From Nyssa sinensis (lineage: Eukaryota > Streptophyta > Magnoliopsida > Cornales > Nyssaceae), in the NCBI GenBank assembly GCA_008638375.1, contig CM018035.1, forward strand, positions 36,512,824-36,576,823: a stretch of 64,000 nucleotides of DNA, read 5' to 3'. The notes beneath the pieces were generated by a model. It ran no database searches. It was given only the letters and a program-made list of their open reading frames with translations, and was not told the origin of the DNA. Every line of letters begins with the position of its first letter. The first letter of the stretch is position 1. A program made the translations under genes and the position numbers. Of this stretch, positions 22,557 to 34,683 are shown in pieces.

Positions 22557-22752
22557 ATTACTTTGTGCATATATATGCAACTTATTTGTATATATCTCTG
22601 TATTGCCCTAACTTGCCACCCAAAGCAACCAATGAGGTTACATGCAAACCCCATATGATGGATTAAATCAGCTCCCCTCAGCCCACATCACCCCATGACC
22701 CTACTGATTCTCTGATGTGGACATACACATAAATGGAGATATATATGTATAA

Positions 22753-22784
<32 letters not shown>

Positions 22785-24959
22785 TTCATAAGAACATGTG
22801 GTTTTAAAAAAAAAAAAAGGGGGACTTGTGTGAGGACTGAATGACTGGTGTGTGTATGCTCGGGTGGGGGAGTCAAGAGGGAGAGAAAAGGCTGCCAAGT
22901 GAGGGTTTGCATGAGTCTTGATCATGGTGGGTGTGTGCATGTCAATCGTTGGAAATGAGATGCACCAAAAGAAGAGAGGATTCAGGAGGCATGACTGACT
23001 GAGGCACACCAAAGGTGCCAACAACCTGAACCGAACCATGATGGCAAGGAAACAGCCACTGTTTGAGAGGTATGACCTCAAACTACCTGATTCCTCCTTG
23101 TTAAATTTAACTACTGTTTTGATGAAATCAAACTCTGTTAACTGCATGCATGAGATTTTTGGACCCTAGTAAACATCAGAAATTAATTGGGAGGGTCGAA
23201 TAGGGTAGAAACACCCCAAAACCCGTAAACTGCCACCATGGATGGACCTTGAGTTGCAGGTCTGATTCGACCTCAACCAAACTGAATTCTGACACTCTGA
23301 ACTTGATCTAGACACTGATAGGGTCCCAAATACACCAACCCGCGACCCTAGAACACTGATTTGGACCCTCAAAACCGAACCTATGGGTCTCGGCCATGGA
23401 ACCAAAAATCTGAAATAGGCCCTTAAACTGAAATTTTAGAATGGAGAGTTGAAGCTCCTGTCCTAAGGGTCACAACAAGCCAAACCTCGTGCGATTTGGT
23501 TGAGAAACGAAGGTGCACGACCGAGTTGCAGGTCTGCACAATAACTGAGTGGACCGAGCTCCATGCGTGGATTCGATCCATGAAACTGATGCCAAAATGT
23601 TGGCATGACATCCAGGAATGTTTTGGAATCAAAACATATTGAAAACTGTACCTGAAACATCACGAAATAGAAGAAGAAATCTGTAGAAACTAGGGCAACC
23701 GAGGGTAAATTGATGAAGAAGACGACCGAGTTGACTCGCTGCCTTGAGCCGAGTCAACCGGGCCAACTCGGACACGTGTTGAGCGAAGAGGGATGCCACC
23801 GAATTAATTGGAACGACACCGTTCTGGGGCTAAACTGATTTGTTTAAAATCAAATTCTGTCTGTTTGGATGCGGGACTAATAAATTAAAATCAGGTTTTG
23901 GGGATAACCTATCCGAGGATTAAAGGCAATTGGGGTTAACTAGAATATTTAATTCCGGTTCTCTGGCCTAACTGAACCGGTTGGTTTTTGGAGGTTTTGG
24001 ACCGGTTCAACTGATGAACCCTTGAACCCTTGGGTTTGAACCCCTAAATTATGAAATTATGTTTTAACCCCAAATGATTTCTGAAATTACGGATTTACCC
24101 CTGATAGTTCTGAATATTGCACAGTGGCCCTGATTTCTGAAATTTTATACAATTGAGCCCCTGAAGAATTAATTAAATAATAAAATAATTATTTAATTAT
24201 TTTATTAAATAGGTAAAATTACGATTTTACCCCTGGACATTAAATATGTCAAACGGAGTCCAAATAAATTAAATAAATAGTGTATTTTCACTATTTCAAG
24301 CATTCTGGACTCAATGGTACAGTCCAAATTTGGAAATACAGTACCGAAAAATACAGATCTGTAAGTGATAAATTACTGTACTGCCCCTGATGGCACCAGA
24401 CCCAAATAAAAAATAAAAGATAGCCTATTTTGACTATCTCGGGCATTCTGGACTCAACGGTGAGGTCCGTTTAATGAACTGAGGTCCCGAAAAATACAGA
24501 CACGTAGGTATAAATGCCTGAATTGCTCTTAATGATACTCAGGGCCGATTAAACGTAACAGACAGTCCAATTTCACTATGTTGGACGCTCTGGACCCAAT
24601 GGTGAGGTCCATTTTATGAACTGACGTGCCGAAAAATGCGACACATGAAATTACCAAATTACCCCTGATACCGTACGAGACCTAAACAAAGTCCGATTGG
24701 GACGAAACTGATACCGGTAGGAGCCCAGACACTGGTGAGACTGTATACTTGATGAGATGACGAATCGGGGTCAGAATTACACAAAACGTAAAATGACCAA
24801 AATACCCCTGAGCATTGTAAGTGCAAAGTAGAGGTCGAATAAAGGTCAAACTGATCTGATAAATTATCATAGGGATAATTATGAACACTGAAGGGCTAAA
24901 TAAGACTCCGAGACAGTCAACGCGTAAAACGAGAAATGATCGATGTGTCCTGACGATCT

Positions 24960-25370
24960 AAAGTAGATACCAAATGAAGTCCAAGGGACTTACAAATTTA
25001 TACATGAGGTATATGGGACGTTCTGAGGACCATGATAGGGTCCGAGGCTAAAATGACAAAATTACCATTTTGCTCCTAAGACTAAATAAGTACCCAACTG
25101 ATACCGATTAAAGTCTAGGAGACTTAAAACTTCATATATACGATATATGGGATATTCTGAGGACCACAACAGGGTCCGGGATAAGAATGGCAAAAATACC
25201 ATTTTGCCCCTATGGTTAAAATGAGAACCTAACTGATACCGATTTAAGTCTAAAAGACTTAGAACTTCATACATAAGATATGTAGACTATTCTGAGGACC
25301 ATGACAGAGTCCGGGGCAAGAATGACAAAATTACCATTTTGCCCCTAAGGTCAAATAAGTGCTTAACTGA
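24960..25370 (+). repeat. 134-bp tandem array in LTR A2
   Basis: Phrase CCATTTTGC at 25065, 25199 and 25334; same unit as in A1. Confidence 0.75.
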
Positions 25371-25749
25371 TAACGATTGAAGTCCAAATGACTTAAATCA
25401 TAATCCTGATGACTGCTAAGCCTAATTAAAGAATGAAATAGCCTCGGGTGAGACCCAGTGAAAGGGCGATAGGCTACTAGGCTATCTTAGGTGATCCGAT
25501 AGATACCTAAGATGACAAATGAGACCTGAATGGATGAGTTCTGATCTGTATATGATTGATGATTATTGTTCAGGATATACATGGAGATGCCTGACGTATC
25601 TGGAGGTTATCGGATTGTTGTGCAAGGAGATAACCGTAACAGTTTGTGAGTAACCCTGACTCCTGAACTGGTGTATAAGTTCTGTCTAGATACTGTATTT
25701 TGAAGCTCTGTACTGTTTTGAATGTTATACTGTTTAAAAAGCATATATT

Positions 25750-26300
25750 TAATGTACGATATGCCTTGTCCTGATTGATATATTGTTCCGCTTTGTTCCG
25801 ACTTGTTCAGTTCCGATATGTCTTGTTCCGATTGATGTATTGTTCTGCTTTGTTCCGACATGTTCAGCTCCGATATGTCTTGTTCTGATTGATGTATTGT
25901 TCCGTTTTGTTCCGTCATGTTCAGTCCTGATATGATTTGTCCTGATTGATATTGTACCGTTTGTTTCCGTCATGACTTGATCTGATTGATATTGTACCGT
26001 TTTGTTCCGACTTGTTCAGTTCCGACATGTCTCGTTCTGATTGATATATTGTTCCGTTTTGTTCTGACTTGTTCAGTTTCGATATGTCTTGATCTGATTG
26101 ATATTGTACCGTTTTGTTCCGACTTGTTCAGTTCCGATATGTCTTGATCTGATTGATATTGTACCGTTTTGTTCCGACTTGTTCAGTTCCGATATGTCTT
26201 GATCTGATTGATATTGTACCGTTTGTTCCATCATGTTCAGTTCCGATATGACTTGTCCTGATTGATATTGTTCCGTTTTGTTCCGTCCGTTTTGATCTAT
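25750..26300 (+). repeat. 55-bp minisatellite in LTR A2
   Basis: About ten units with GTTCAGTTCCGATATGTC and TGATTGATATTGTACCG. Order and variants differ from the A1 array. Frames on the - strand stay open because of the repeat. Confidence 0.75.
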
Positions 26301-27076
26301 CCGTTTCATGGTCTGTCTGTTACTAATATGTCCTTGTTTTGACTGACGTATTGATCCGTTTGGTTCTGTTATATCTCGACCGTTAATGAGCTGTCTGTCT
26401 TGATTGTTTACCTGTGACTTGAACTGGTGTTTTGCTCCGTCTGATTCCGTTATGTTCCGTCCGTTAATGATCTGTCTGTCTTGATTGATATATGGTCCAG
26501 TTCCGTTATGATCTGTCCAGATTCTTGACTTGGTATATAAGTTACTGCATAGATACTGTATTTTGATGCACTGTACGGTTTTAAAAGTTATACTGTCTGA
26601 ATGCATGTTTTTAAATGCAAACTTTTATACTGTATTGTACGCGGCATGATTTTGTCCCGTCCTACTATTGTTATGTTCGGTCTGTCTTGTCCCGTTTTAT
26701 GGTCTGTCTGATTTTGTTCTGCTATGATGTGTCTGACTCTGGGTACCATTCTGATTATGAGCGGTCTGGCATAAGTAGGCTTGATTATGTGCCTAACTGA
26801 TATATTGTTTGTTATGCCCTGTTATATTCCGCCCAGTACTGACCTGTTCTAATATTGAATTAATTGCCTATACTCTCGATTGATATATTGGCATCATCAT
26901 GCACTGTTCCGTCTGTCCTGATTTGTTGTTCTGTTTAGTTCAGTCCCATTTTATTCTACTTAAACTGTATTCGAGTAGATCTATAAAACTGTTATTCCTA
27001 AGCGATTGAACTATCCTTGTGATTTATAAACAAGACCGGGTTTGAAACACATGACAGGGAACCTGTGTTACTCACT

Positions 27077-27116
27077 GGGCTTTTCGAAGCTCACCCCATT
27101 CCCTAACATTTTTCAG
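27077..27116 (+). promoter_or_regulatory. Hairpin plus TTTCAG module in LTR A2
   Basis: GGGCTTTTCGAAGCTC followed by CCCATTCCC and TTTTTCAG; same as 5474-5513. Confidence 0.5.
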
Positions 27117-29261
27117 GGATTATCTCTGATGGATTAGAAGACACCATGATATGACATGATAGGCCGAGTGGCATTTCAAGTAAAGGATCTGACGACACTG
27201 ATCTGTAGAGACTGGATTCTTGTGGACTGATTCTGTTATTCAGGTGAGTGATATGATACGGCTAACCTGATTTACATGTACTGGACGGATAATTATGGCT
27301 CATGGAAATAAACGGTACTCTAAAGATATTAGATCTGCTCCGTACTATATGCCTGATTTTAGATATGCTCTGAACTTAGAACTGTTAACTGTTTTGGATT
27401 TAGACTTGCTCTGTGGTACATACCTTTATGGTGGATAAGTGAGTTGCATTCCCGTGACACAAAGAAAAAGTTTTAAATTCCGCTGCATCTGACCCTACAG
27501 TTGGAGTGCAATTCGCCGGAAAGTTCAGAATTTGCCTTTGGTTGGTCGCGTCGCGACCGACTGGCAGTCACGTCCTCGACATCCGCGTAGGGTGGGGTTC
27601 GGGATGTGACAGCCGACCCAATGGTCGTCCCTACTTTTTTCATTCTTTTACCAATGATAACAATAAGAAATATAACCATAACATTAAAGTGCGGAAGTCT
27701 TATTACATCATTGTTCCAAAACTAAAATAAGTCTGACAAATCCAAACGTAAACCAACATAACTTAAACATAAACCATCGTTTTAGGTGGTGAGTGCATGG
27801 GAGAACTACTGTATTCTACTGTGCTCCTTAACCGTCTCCCTACGCTCTGGATCTCCTACTGTGGTTCCATAGCATTCTCACCCGAAAAATTTAGTAAGAG
27901 GTGAGCTACAAACTCAGTAAGTAGAAGCCTATCCCCAATACGGGTGGGGATGACATAAATGAATACAAGTCAAGGTAACATGATAGCCAGTCATGACAAT
28001 GATTGCAGTCAACTGTAAAATGCCTCAATGGCCAATAAATGACAAGGTACAATAACGGTCAAGAGTAATTAATGAATAACAACGTACAATAACCGTCAAG
28101 AGTAACAATGTAGCATGAATATAGAATAGGCTCAATGAACACGATCAACATAAATACTGCCACAATGAAACGGTCACAATCAAGTCCAATAAATCAAAAC
28201 CAATCAACATAGAACTATATCAAATAACATGGATGATGCCTTTACTTTGTTCAGGGTTTGGCAGACCCTCGGTCTTTTGGGGCCCGGCATACCCCCCATT
28301 AACATAAATGCATATAAAATGCCCATTAACCTTACTGCGTAAAAACGCCATAGTTGCCATATGTCTTTTTGACCCGTAGGTCCCATAAATTGACCCGTAG
28401 GTCCCAGTCAATCAGATAGCATCAGATAGGTAATGTGGCTGAGCACAAAACCCGACACTTAACATAAATTAAGATTCTATAATATTCCATATGAATGTAC
28501 AAAACATGGAACATCATAATGTAACATACAGTAAATGGATATCAATGAAATGAATCAGTCATGCAACATCAACCAATAGGCATCCACTAGGTAGAGCAAT
28601 ATCTATGGTGGGAAACAATGACAGTGAATACATATATGAGTACAAGATTGGCAGTAATGGAAAGAACGTGGCTTGGAAACCACGTATCAAAGATAGGAAT
28701 CCACTTACCTTATCAGTGTCCTAATGTCCCGTGACTTTTTCCTCTCCTTTTGACTTGCCTATAAATCAATAAACACGTTTCAGCTTTCATATCATTTATC
28801 GAATTTATGCCTCGTTACTCTAAATACCTCCCTTACTAATTTATGCTTTACGGTTTTTCATTTTAAACTTAATTTATCCAAGGGCAAAATGGTCATTTAC
28901 GTGTCTCTACTTTTTGGGTTCTGTTTTCATAATTTGGACTTCACCGTTGAGTCTAGTAGGTTTGAATTAATAAAAATTCACTATTTACTTAACTAAATCG
29001 GAGTCCGTTTGACTCACGTTCGACGCAGGGGCATTTTGGTCATTTTGGCATTCTACGGGTATTTTATTTTTTTTGGGACTCCGTCTCGTAAAATGGACCT
29101 CACCATTCAATTCAGAAGGTCCAAAATAGTAAGTTTACACTAATCATTTGACTAATGTGTATGTCGGGAATTAAATTAATAATTAACCAAATTAATTAAT
29201 TTAATTAATTAATTATATCTAATATATATATTATTTGGGCAGAAAGGATCACATGTGCCTT

Positions 29262-29316
29262 AGTGGCACAGTGGTCCGTGCTCCCTAATAATCCATCAGA
29301 TCCTGAGGTCGAGCCG
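29262..29316 (+). other. Antisense tRNA-like module in chromovirus 3' LTR
   Basis: TGGCACAGTGG (29264-29274, A-box-like) and GAGGTCGAGCC (29305-29315, B-box-like) lie antisense to the LTR, about 1.55 kb from its start. The partner LTR has the same module at 39219-39272. Confidence 0.5.
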
Positions 29317-30365
29317 TGGGGGTAGCAGCTTCTTTGGTGTTATACGTATATATTTTTTTTTTCTTTAAACTGATTCAGTTTCAACCCATCAACCCATTCA
29401 ATTTTAAAAAAAAAACATCAAGCAGCCCAATCCACATCAACAGCCCATCCCATTTAAATTCTAAAGCCAAACAGCCCCTGTCTTATAAAAATAACTGAAG
29501 CAGAATGGCACACAATAGCCCGTTTCATGGCTGTCACCCACGTTTTTCCGGCGAGATGCCGATCGTCTTCTCCGACGACGGTGACTCGCCGGCGGTCATT
29601 TCCTTAAGTTTTCTCGATGGGGATCAGTTGGGCATGTCAAGAGGGTTTCATATCTACCCTTAAAATTGAAATTTTTGGGGTTTTGGGCTGCCAAAAATAG
29701 CCATAACAGTGGTTGTGTAGCGCTGGGCATTTTTCCGACGACTCGTCAAATTCTCAGTTCGTGGCTTCCTAGCCACGGTTAACCCCATTTTTTTTTGTGT
29801 TTTTCGACACCCATGGGGATCATTTCCCTATTTGTAAATCTAGCTAAATCAATCAATTTTTGGATTATCCAAAATCTTTCATAGACCTGCAACTGACCAT
29901 TACTCGCTTATCTCTGGACCAAACCCACTAGTTTTTGGTTCGTTGTGCTCTCCCTAAAGTCTAGTTTTGATCCTTACGTACCAAATTAGATTTTATCTAA
30001 CTTGGTTTCTGGGCGAGCTTTTAAGCTCCATCAATGGTGTTTTTATGGTTCCTTCGGTTTCTCGCGTCTAAGGCACTCAATGGTTGCCTACTATTTTTCT
30101 GTGTCAACTTAAATTACCATGCATATCAAAACAAGTTCCTAAAAACCTAAATAGTGTTATTTTCTTATCGAACGAAGAATCTAAATTTGAGTTTTGAAAT
30201 ACCTTTCAATGGCCTCATTCTTCTCTTTGATCTTCCTGTGCACTTCTGTTGCGTCCAGCCCCTTCTTCCTTCTCCCAGTTTCCTCCTTAATTCCTCTCTT
30301 ACGTTCTAAATTCCCTCAATGACACCAACGTACCCATTGTTATAAGCATTCCTCACAACCCTTCA

Positions 30366-30410
<45 letters not shown>

Positions 30411-30869
30411 GCGCCCTTCCAGTTTCTGCGCTTCAGCCCCCCAGCCGTTTCCTTCTTTTCTTTTTCTTTTTTTTCTTCAGTTACATCAGTTACACCACAC
30501 ACACATATCTATATATATATATATATATACATACTTTTTTTATTTATTTACATAATCACATCTATATATATCCATATCCATATATATATATATATAAATT
30601 CTCATTTTTATTTCTTTCAAATTCCTTTTTTTTATTTTTTTATTTTTTATTTATTTATTTATATATATATATTTTAATTTTGTTTCATTTCCTTTTAAAT
30701 TTTATTTTATTTTATTTTATTTTATTTTATGATTATTATTTTCTTATTATTGTCATTCGGTTGCCTTGTCATTCATCCATATATTCCAATTATTGAAACT
30801 CAACCCATTTATTTCAGTATCATAGCGTTAGGCCTTATTGGCTTGGTTACAATGGGTCAGGGTATTATA

Positions 30870-30884
30870 TTCTCCCCCCCTTAG
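30870..30884 (-). promoter_or_regulatory. Polypurine tract of the chromovirus
   Basis: On - it reads TAAGGGGGGGAGAA directly before the 3' LTR start TATAATACCC. This is the plus-strand priming site for reverse transcription. It independently fixes the LTR boundary and shows the TA terminus is real. Confidence 0.8.
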
Positions 30885-30912
30885 ATAAGTTTGGTCCCCA
30901 AACTTAACCAAA

Positions 30913-32410
30913 TCATAATGCAAATAAATAAGGATACTGACTACGCATTTCCTCTTCTCGTTCCCATGTGGCTTCCTCCAGTCGAGAATTCCTCCATAAT
31001 ACCTTCACTAATGGAATGGTCTTGTTCCGTAGAACTTGCTCTCGTCGGTCTAAGATTTGTACCGGCTGCTCAACATAATTCAAATCCTCCTGAACATCTA
31101 GCGGCTCGTGTTCGATTATCTGATCTGGGTTGTGCACACATTTTTTTATCATCGAAACATGGAATACATCATGTACATGAGCTAATTCAGTTGGTAATGC
31201 TAACTGATATGCTACTGGTCCGACTCGTCCAACAATCCTGAACGGTCCAATGTATCGTGGTCCTAGTTTCCCTCTCTTGCCAAATCTGACCACTCCTTTC
31301 ATCGATGATACCTTCAAGAACACATAGTCGTCTGTCGTGAACTCCAACTCTCGTCTCCTCGTGTCAGCATAACTCTTCTGTCAACTCTGAGTTGCTAGTA
31401 AACGCTGCCTTATCAAATGAATCTTATCGGTGGTCTGCTCTATTATCTCTGGCCCAAATAGCTTCCTATCACTCACTTCTGTCCAACATAGTGGAGATCT
31501 ACACTGCCTGCCATATAGTGCCTCATACGGTGCCATACCAATACTGGATTGGTAGCTGTTGTTATACGTGAACTCTACTAATGGTAGCTGATCCTCCCAA
31601 CTTCCTTTAAAATCAATGACACAAAATCTCAGTAGGTCCTCCAATGTTTGTATCGCCCTCTCAGACTGTCTGTCTATCTCGGGATGGTATGTAGTGCTAA
31701 GACTCAACTCGGTGCCCATAGCTTTCGGTAGACTCCTCCAGAACTTAGATACAAATCGTGGATCTCGATCGGATACAATGGATACAGGGACTCCATGTAA
31801 TCGAACGATCTCCCTGATATAAAGCACGGCCAATCGTTCCAAAGTTTGAGTCATCTTGGTTGCAAGAAAATGGGCTGTCTTGGTCAGTCTGTCGACGATC
31901 ACCTATATAGAATCTTTCCCATGCGATGTCTTCAGCAACCTTGATACAAAATCCATCGTGATATGCTCCCATTTCTATTCTGGTATCGGCAGTGACTATA
32001 GAAGCCTTCCTGGCTTTTGGTGCTCAACCTTGACCCGCTGGCACTCCATACATCGTGCAATGTGCTCAGCTATATCCTTCTTCATTCCTGACCACCAGTA
32101 AGTGCCCTTCATGTTGTGGTACATTTTTGTGTTTCCTGGATGTATAGCAAATCTAGAACTGTGTGCCTCATCAAGAATCTCCTTCTTAATCTCAGGTACG
32201 TCTGGCATGCAAATCCTGTCATAATAGTATAACACCCCCATCTTGTATAGAAAATTCTGTATTTCCTTCAGTCTCGACCTCCTGAAGAAGCTTAAAAATC
32301 TTATTGTCGTGCGCCTGCAATTCCCTGATCTTGTCAACAATCGAAAGACCAATTGTGACATTGGCACACATCGCCCTAAAACCTGGCAAAATCACCTCCA
32401 CCTCCATCGC
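30913..32410 (-). pseudogene. Chromovirus integrase with C-terminal chromodomain
   Basis: On - the order is: HHCC zinc finger (EAHSS, IHPGN and RCMECQ in 32367-31996); catalytic core (IVDRLTKTAHF, SDRDPRF, YHPEIDRQSE, giving D, D and E) at about 31910-31450; GPY/F region (GPFRIVGRVGPVAYQL); chromodomain (PVQILDRREQ, LVKVLWRN, EEATWERE) up to a stop at 30913. Integrase inserts cDNA into chromatin, and the chromodomain is thought to steer it to heterochromatin. Stops interrupt it at about 31994, 31903 and 31378-31380; a tryptophan or CGA arginine codon is the likely original. The DDE triad is present but the frame is broken, so it is inactive. Confidence 0.88.
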
Positions 32411-32952
32411 CTCTAAATCTTATAGTAGCTCTTCCTGTGTAGTCAACAGGTAAGCAAGAGTCCCTGATGACTTCCTGCTAAGAGCATCAGCCACTACATT
32501 CGCTTTCCCTAGGTGGTACTGAATACTGAGCTCATAGTCCTTGATTAACTCCAACCAACGTTGTTGGCGCATATTAAGCTCTTTTTGTGTAAACAAGTAA
32601 TTGAGGCTCTTGTGATCAGTGAAAATCTCATAGGTAGCTCCATATAGGTAATGCCTCTAGATTTTCAATGCAAAAACAATAGCTGCAAGCTCAAGGTCAT
32701 GAGTTGGGTAGTTCTTCTCATGTGTCCTCAGTTGCCGTGAAGCATAAGCTACTACCTTCCCTTGTTGCATCAGAACACACCCCAAGCCTTGGTGTGAGGC
32801 ATCACTGTAGATCATAAAGCCCTTTGTCCCATCTGGTACTGTCAGGATTGGAGCTGTAACCAATCGGTTCTTTAGCTCTTGAAAACTTTGCTCCCTCTCC
32901 TCAGTCCAGATGAATGGAGTATTCTTCTTGGTCAGTTGGGTAATTAGCATGG
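32411..32952 (-). pseudogene. Chromovirus RNase H
   Basis: On -, [17 protein letters not shown] leads into [18 protein letters not shown] (first catalytic D), [25 protein letters not shown], a stop where RHYLYG should follow a tryptophan (about 32654-32656), then [11 protein letters not shown] and [12 protein letters not shown]. RNase H removes RNA from the RNA-DNA hybrid during reverse transcription. The catalytic residues appear present. It runs continuously from RT, with a frame change near 32950. Confidence 0.85.
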
Positions 32953-33835
32953 CTATCTTGAAAAATCCTTGACAAATCTTCGATAATAGCCAGCTAAACC
33001 CATAAAACTACGAACCTCCGTGACAGTAGTCGGTCGGGGCCAACTAGTAATAGCCTCTATCTTTTGGGGGTCCACGGAGATCCCATCCTTACTAACCACA
33101 TGCCCTAAAAAGGAAACGCTTTGGAGCCAGAATTCACACTTCTTCAACTTACGTACAACTTCTGCTCCCCTAGCGTCTGTAGGACCTTTCTCAAATGCAC
33201 CTCGTGTTCCTCCTGGTTCTTAGAATAGACCAAAATATCATCAATGAATACAATCACAAAATCGTCCAAGTACGGCTTGAATACTCTGTTCATTAAGTCC
33301 ATGAATGCGGCTGGAGCATTAGTCACTCCAAAAGGCATGACCAAAAACTCATAATGCCCATACCGTGTTCGGAACGCCATCTTTTGAATGTCTGTAGGTC
33401 TAACCTTCAATCGGTGGTAACCGAACCTTAGATCAATCTTTGAAAACACTTGGGCCCCCTTCAGCTGGTCAAATAAATCATCTACTCTTAGTAGTGGATA
33501 CCTATTTTTTATGGCGACCTTATTCAATTCTCAGTAGTCTATACACAATCTCATAGTCTCATCTTTCTTCTTGACAAACAGTACAGGTGCACCCCATGGT
33601 GATGAACTAGGTCGTATGAAACCCTTGTCTAATAGTTCCTGTAACTGTAACTTTAACTCCTTCAGCTCAGCTGGGGACATTCGGTAGGGTGTCTTAGATA
33701 TCGGTGCAGTGCCTGGCAATACATCGATGCTAAACTCAATCTCACGATCAACAGGCATCCCTAGAAGATCATCCAAAAACACCTCAGGAAATTCCCTGGC
33801 AATGCGAATCTGGTCTAACACTGGCTGCTGTGACT
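32953..33835 (-). pseudogene. Chromovirus reverse transcriptase
   Basis: On -, the RT order is [35 protein letters not shown], a TGA stop (33528-33530) in place of an arginine codon, [46 protein letters not shown], the catalytic [10 protein letters not shown] box and [11 protein letters not shown]. The three catalytic aspartates are retained. Further stops occur near 33144. RT makes cDNA from the element RNA in virus-like particles. The length and motif set are normal for Ty3/gypsy. Confidence 0.9.
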
Positions 33836-34265
33836 CGGTGTCCTAGATGCTACACAAGAAACCATGGCACCCCTTGCGGAGTAAACGACTAGCCTGTATA
33901 GCAGAAACAAAATAAGGTGGAGCAACCACTCCAGTCCCCTTAAACTCAGCGGTCGAAAATCCGGGGCTCTGGATAAACACCCTCTTGGTCACACAATCTA
34001 TCGTCGCATGATTTGTAGTTAACCAATCCATTCCGAGAATAACGTCAAACCCACATATTTCTAATGGTATCAGATCGGCAAATAAAGGCACCCCCATAAT
34101 CTGTATCTCACAATTCTTATACATGGCCTCCCCCATTAATGATTGCCCCGATGGTACAGTCACATTAAGTAAGTATCCCAGGGGTTCTGTCGATCTGTTC
34201 AACTTAGCAGCATATGAAGGGATATAAAAGAGTACGTAGAACCAGTATCAAATAAAACATGGGCA
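33836..34265 (-). pseudogene. Chromovirus aspartic protease
   Basis: Around 34265-34203 the - strand reads HVLFDTGSTYSFIS, holding the DTG active-site motif. A frame change follows, and the frame continues from 34202 as LNRSTEPLGYLLNV, CGFDVILGMDWL and HATIDCVTKRV (to 33843). The protease processes the Gag-Pol polyprotein. The frameshift between the active site and the flap region inactivates it. Confidence 0.82.
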
Positions 34266-34683
34266 GGCTATGCACAAACTAAAAGAGTACCTGCTACCAC
34301 AGAAGTCGAAGCCTGCATATCCCCTGGCATTAAGGCGAAAACCCATCCGGCCTGTTGTGGACCATTCCCCTGTCCATTTCTGTGGTTTGGTGGCCTGTTC
34401 GTTGTAGCTGTAAATACGGGTGCTGGTGCTCTGAGTGCTGGTGCCGGTGCTGGTGCTGGTTCTCTAATTGAAGCAATACTGGTAGTGGCTCTGTTATTCT
34501 GAGGACACTCTCGAGCGAAATGTCCTGCTTGGCCACAATAATAACAAACATTACTGTCCTTCAAACATTGGCCCTTGTGTTCATTCTGGCAGTTGGGGCA
34601 TTTAGCTGCAGTCCCCTCTGGTTTGCTTGGCCTCCTCAAATTGGGCCCTGTAGTTCGGGATCTAATCCCGAGTCTAGTGAATG
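34266..34683 (-). pseudogene. Chromovirus gag C-terminal part with CCHC zinc knuckle
   Basis: On - it continues gag from the solo-LTR insertion: RRPSKPEGTAAKCPNCQ, then CYYCGQAGHFAREC (CX2CX4HX4C knuckle, which binds RNA), then an A/P-rich tail. GAATG at 34679-34683 is one copy of the solo-LTR target duplication; the other is at 38645-38649. One gag gene is therefore split by 3.96 kb. Confidence 0.85.

Larger units (their letters stand above)
22066..27611 (+). mobile_element. Solo LTR A2, 5.55 kb, target duplication GCCGA
   Basis: Near-duplicate of LTR A1. Starts TGTAACACCCCGATCCC and ends GGGATGTGACA; GCCGA occurs at 22061-22065 and 27612-27616. It carries the antisense tRNA-like module (22489-22556), 134-bp array (24960-25370), 55-bp array (25750-26300), hairpin-TTTTTCAG (27077-27116) and CAG/GTGAGT (27243/27244). 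The 55-bp array differs in unit composition from A1, so the two are separate insertions rather than a recent segmental duplication. No gene; its ORFs are repeat-derived. Confidence 0.92.
22017..30869 (-). mobile_element. 3' LTR of the chromovirus (interrupted, about 3.3 kb net)
   Basis: On + it starts TGTCACGACCCGAAACCC and ends GGTCAGGGTATTATA at 30869, next to the polypurine tract. In element sense it therefore runs TATAATACCC...GTCGTGACA, a TA...CA LTR. The partner LTR ends with the same GGGTATTATA at 40822. It is split by solo LTR A2 only 49 bp from its 3' end. It holds a hairpin (about 27903-27915), a tRNA-like module (29262-29316), GGACTTCACCGTTGAGTC-type units (28936, 29095), a CCGGCGA-rich block (29548-29595) and a TC run (30369-30408). 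No genes. Confidence 0.85.
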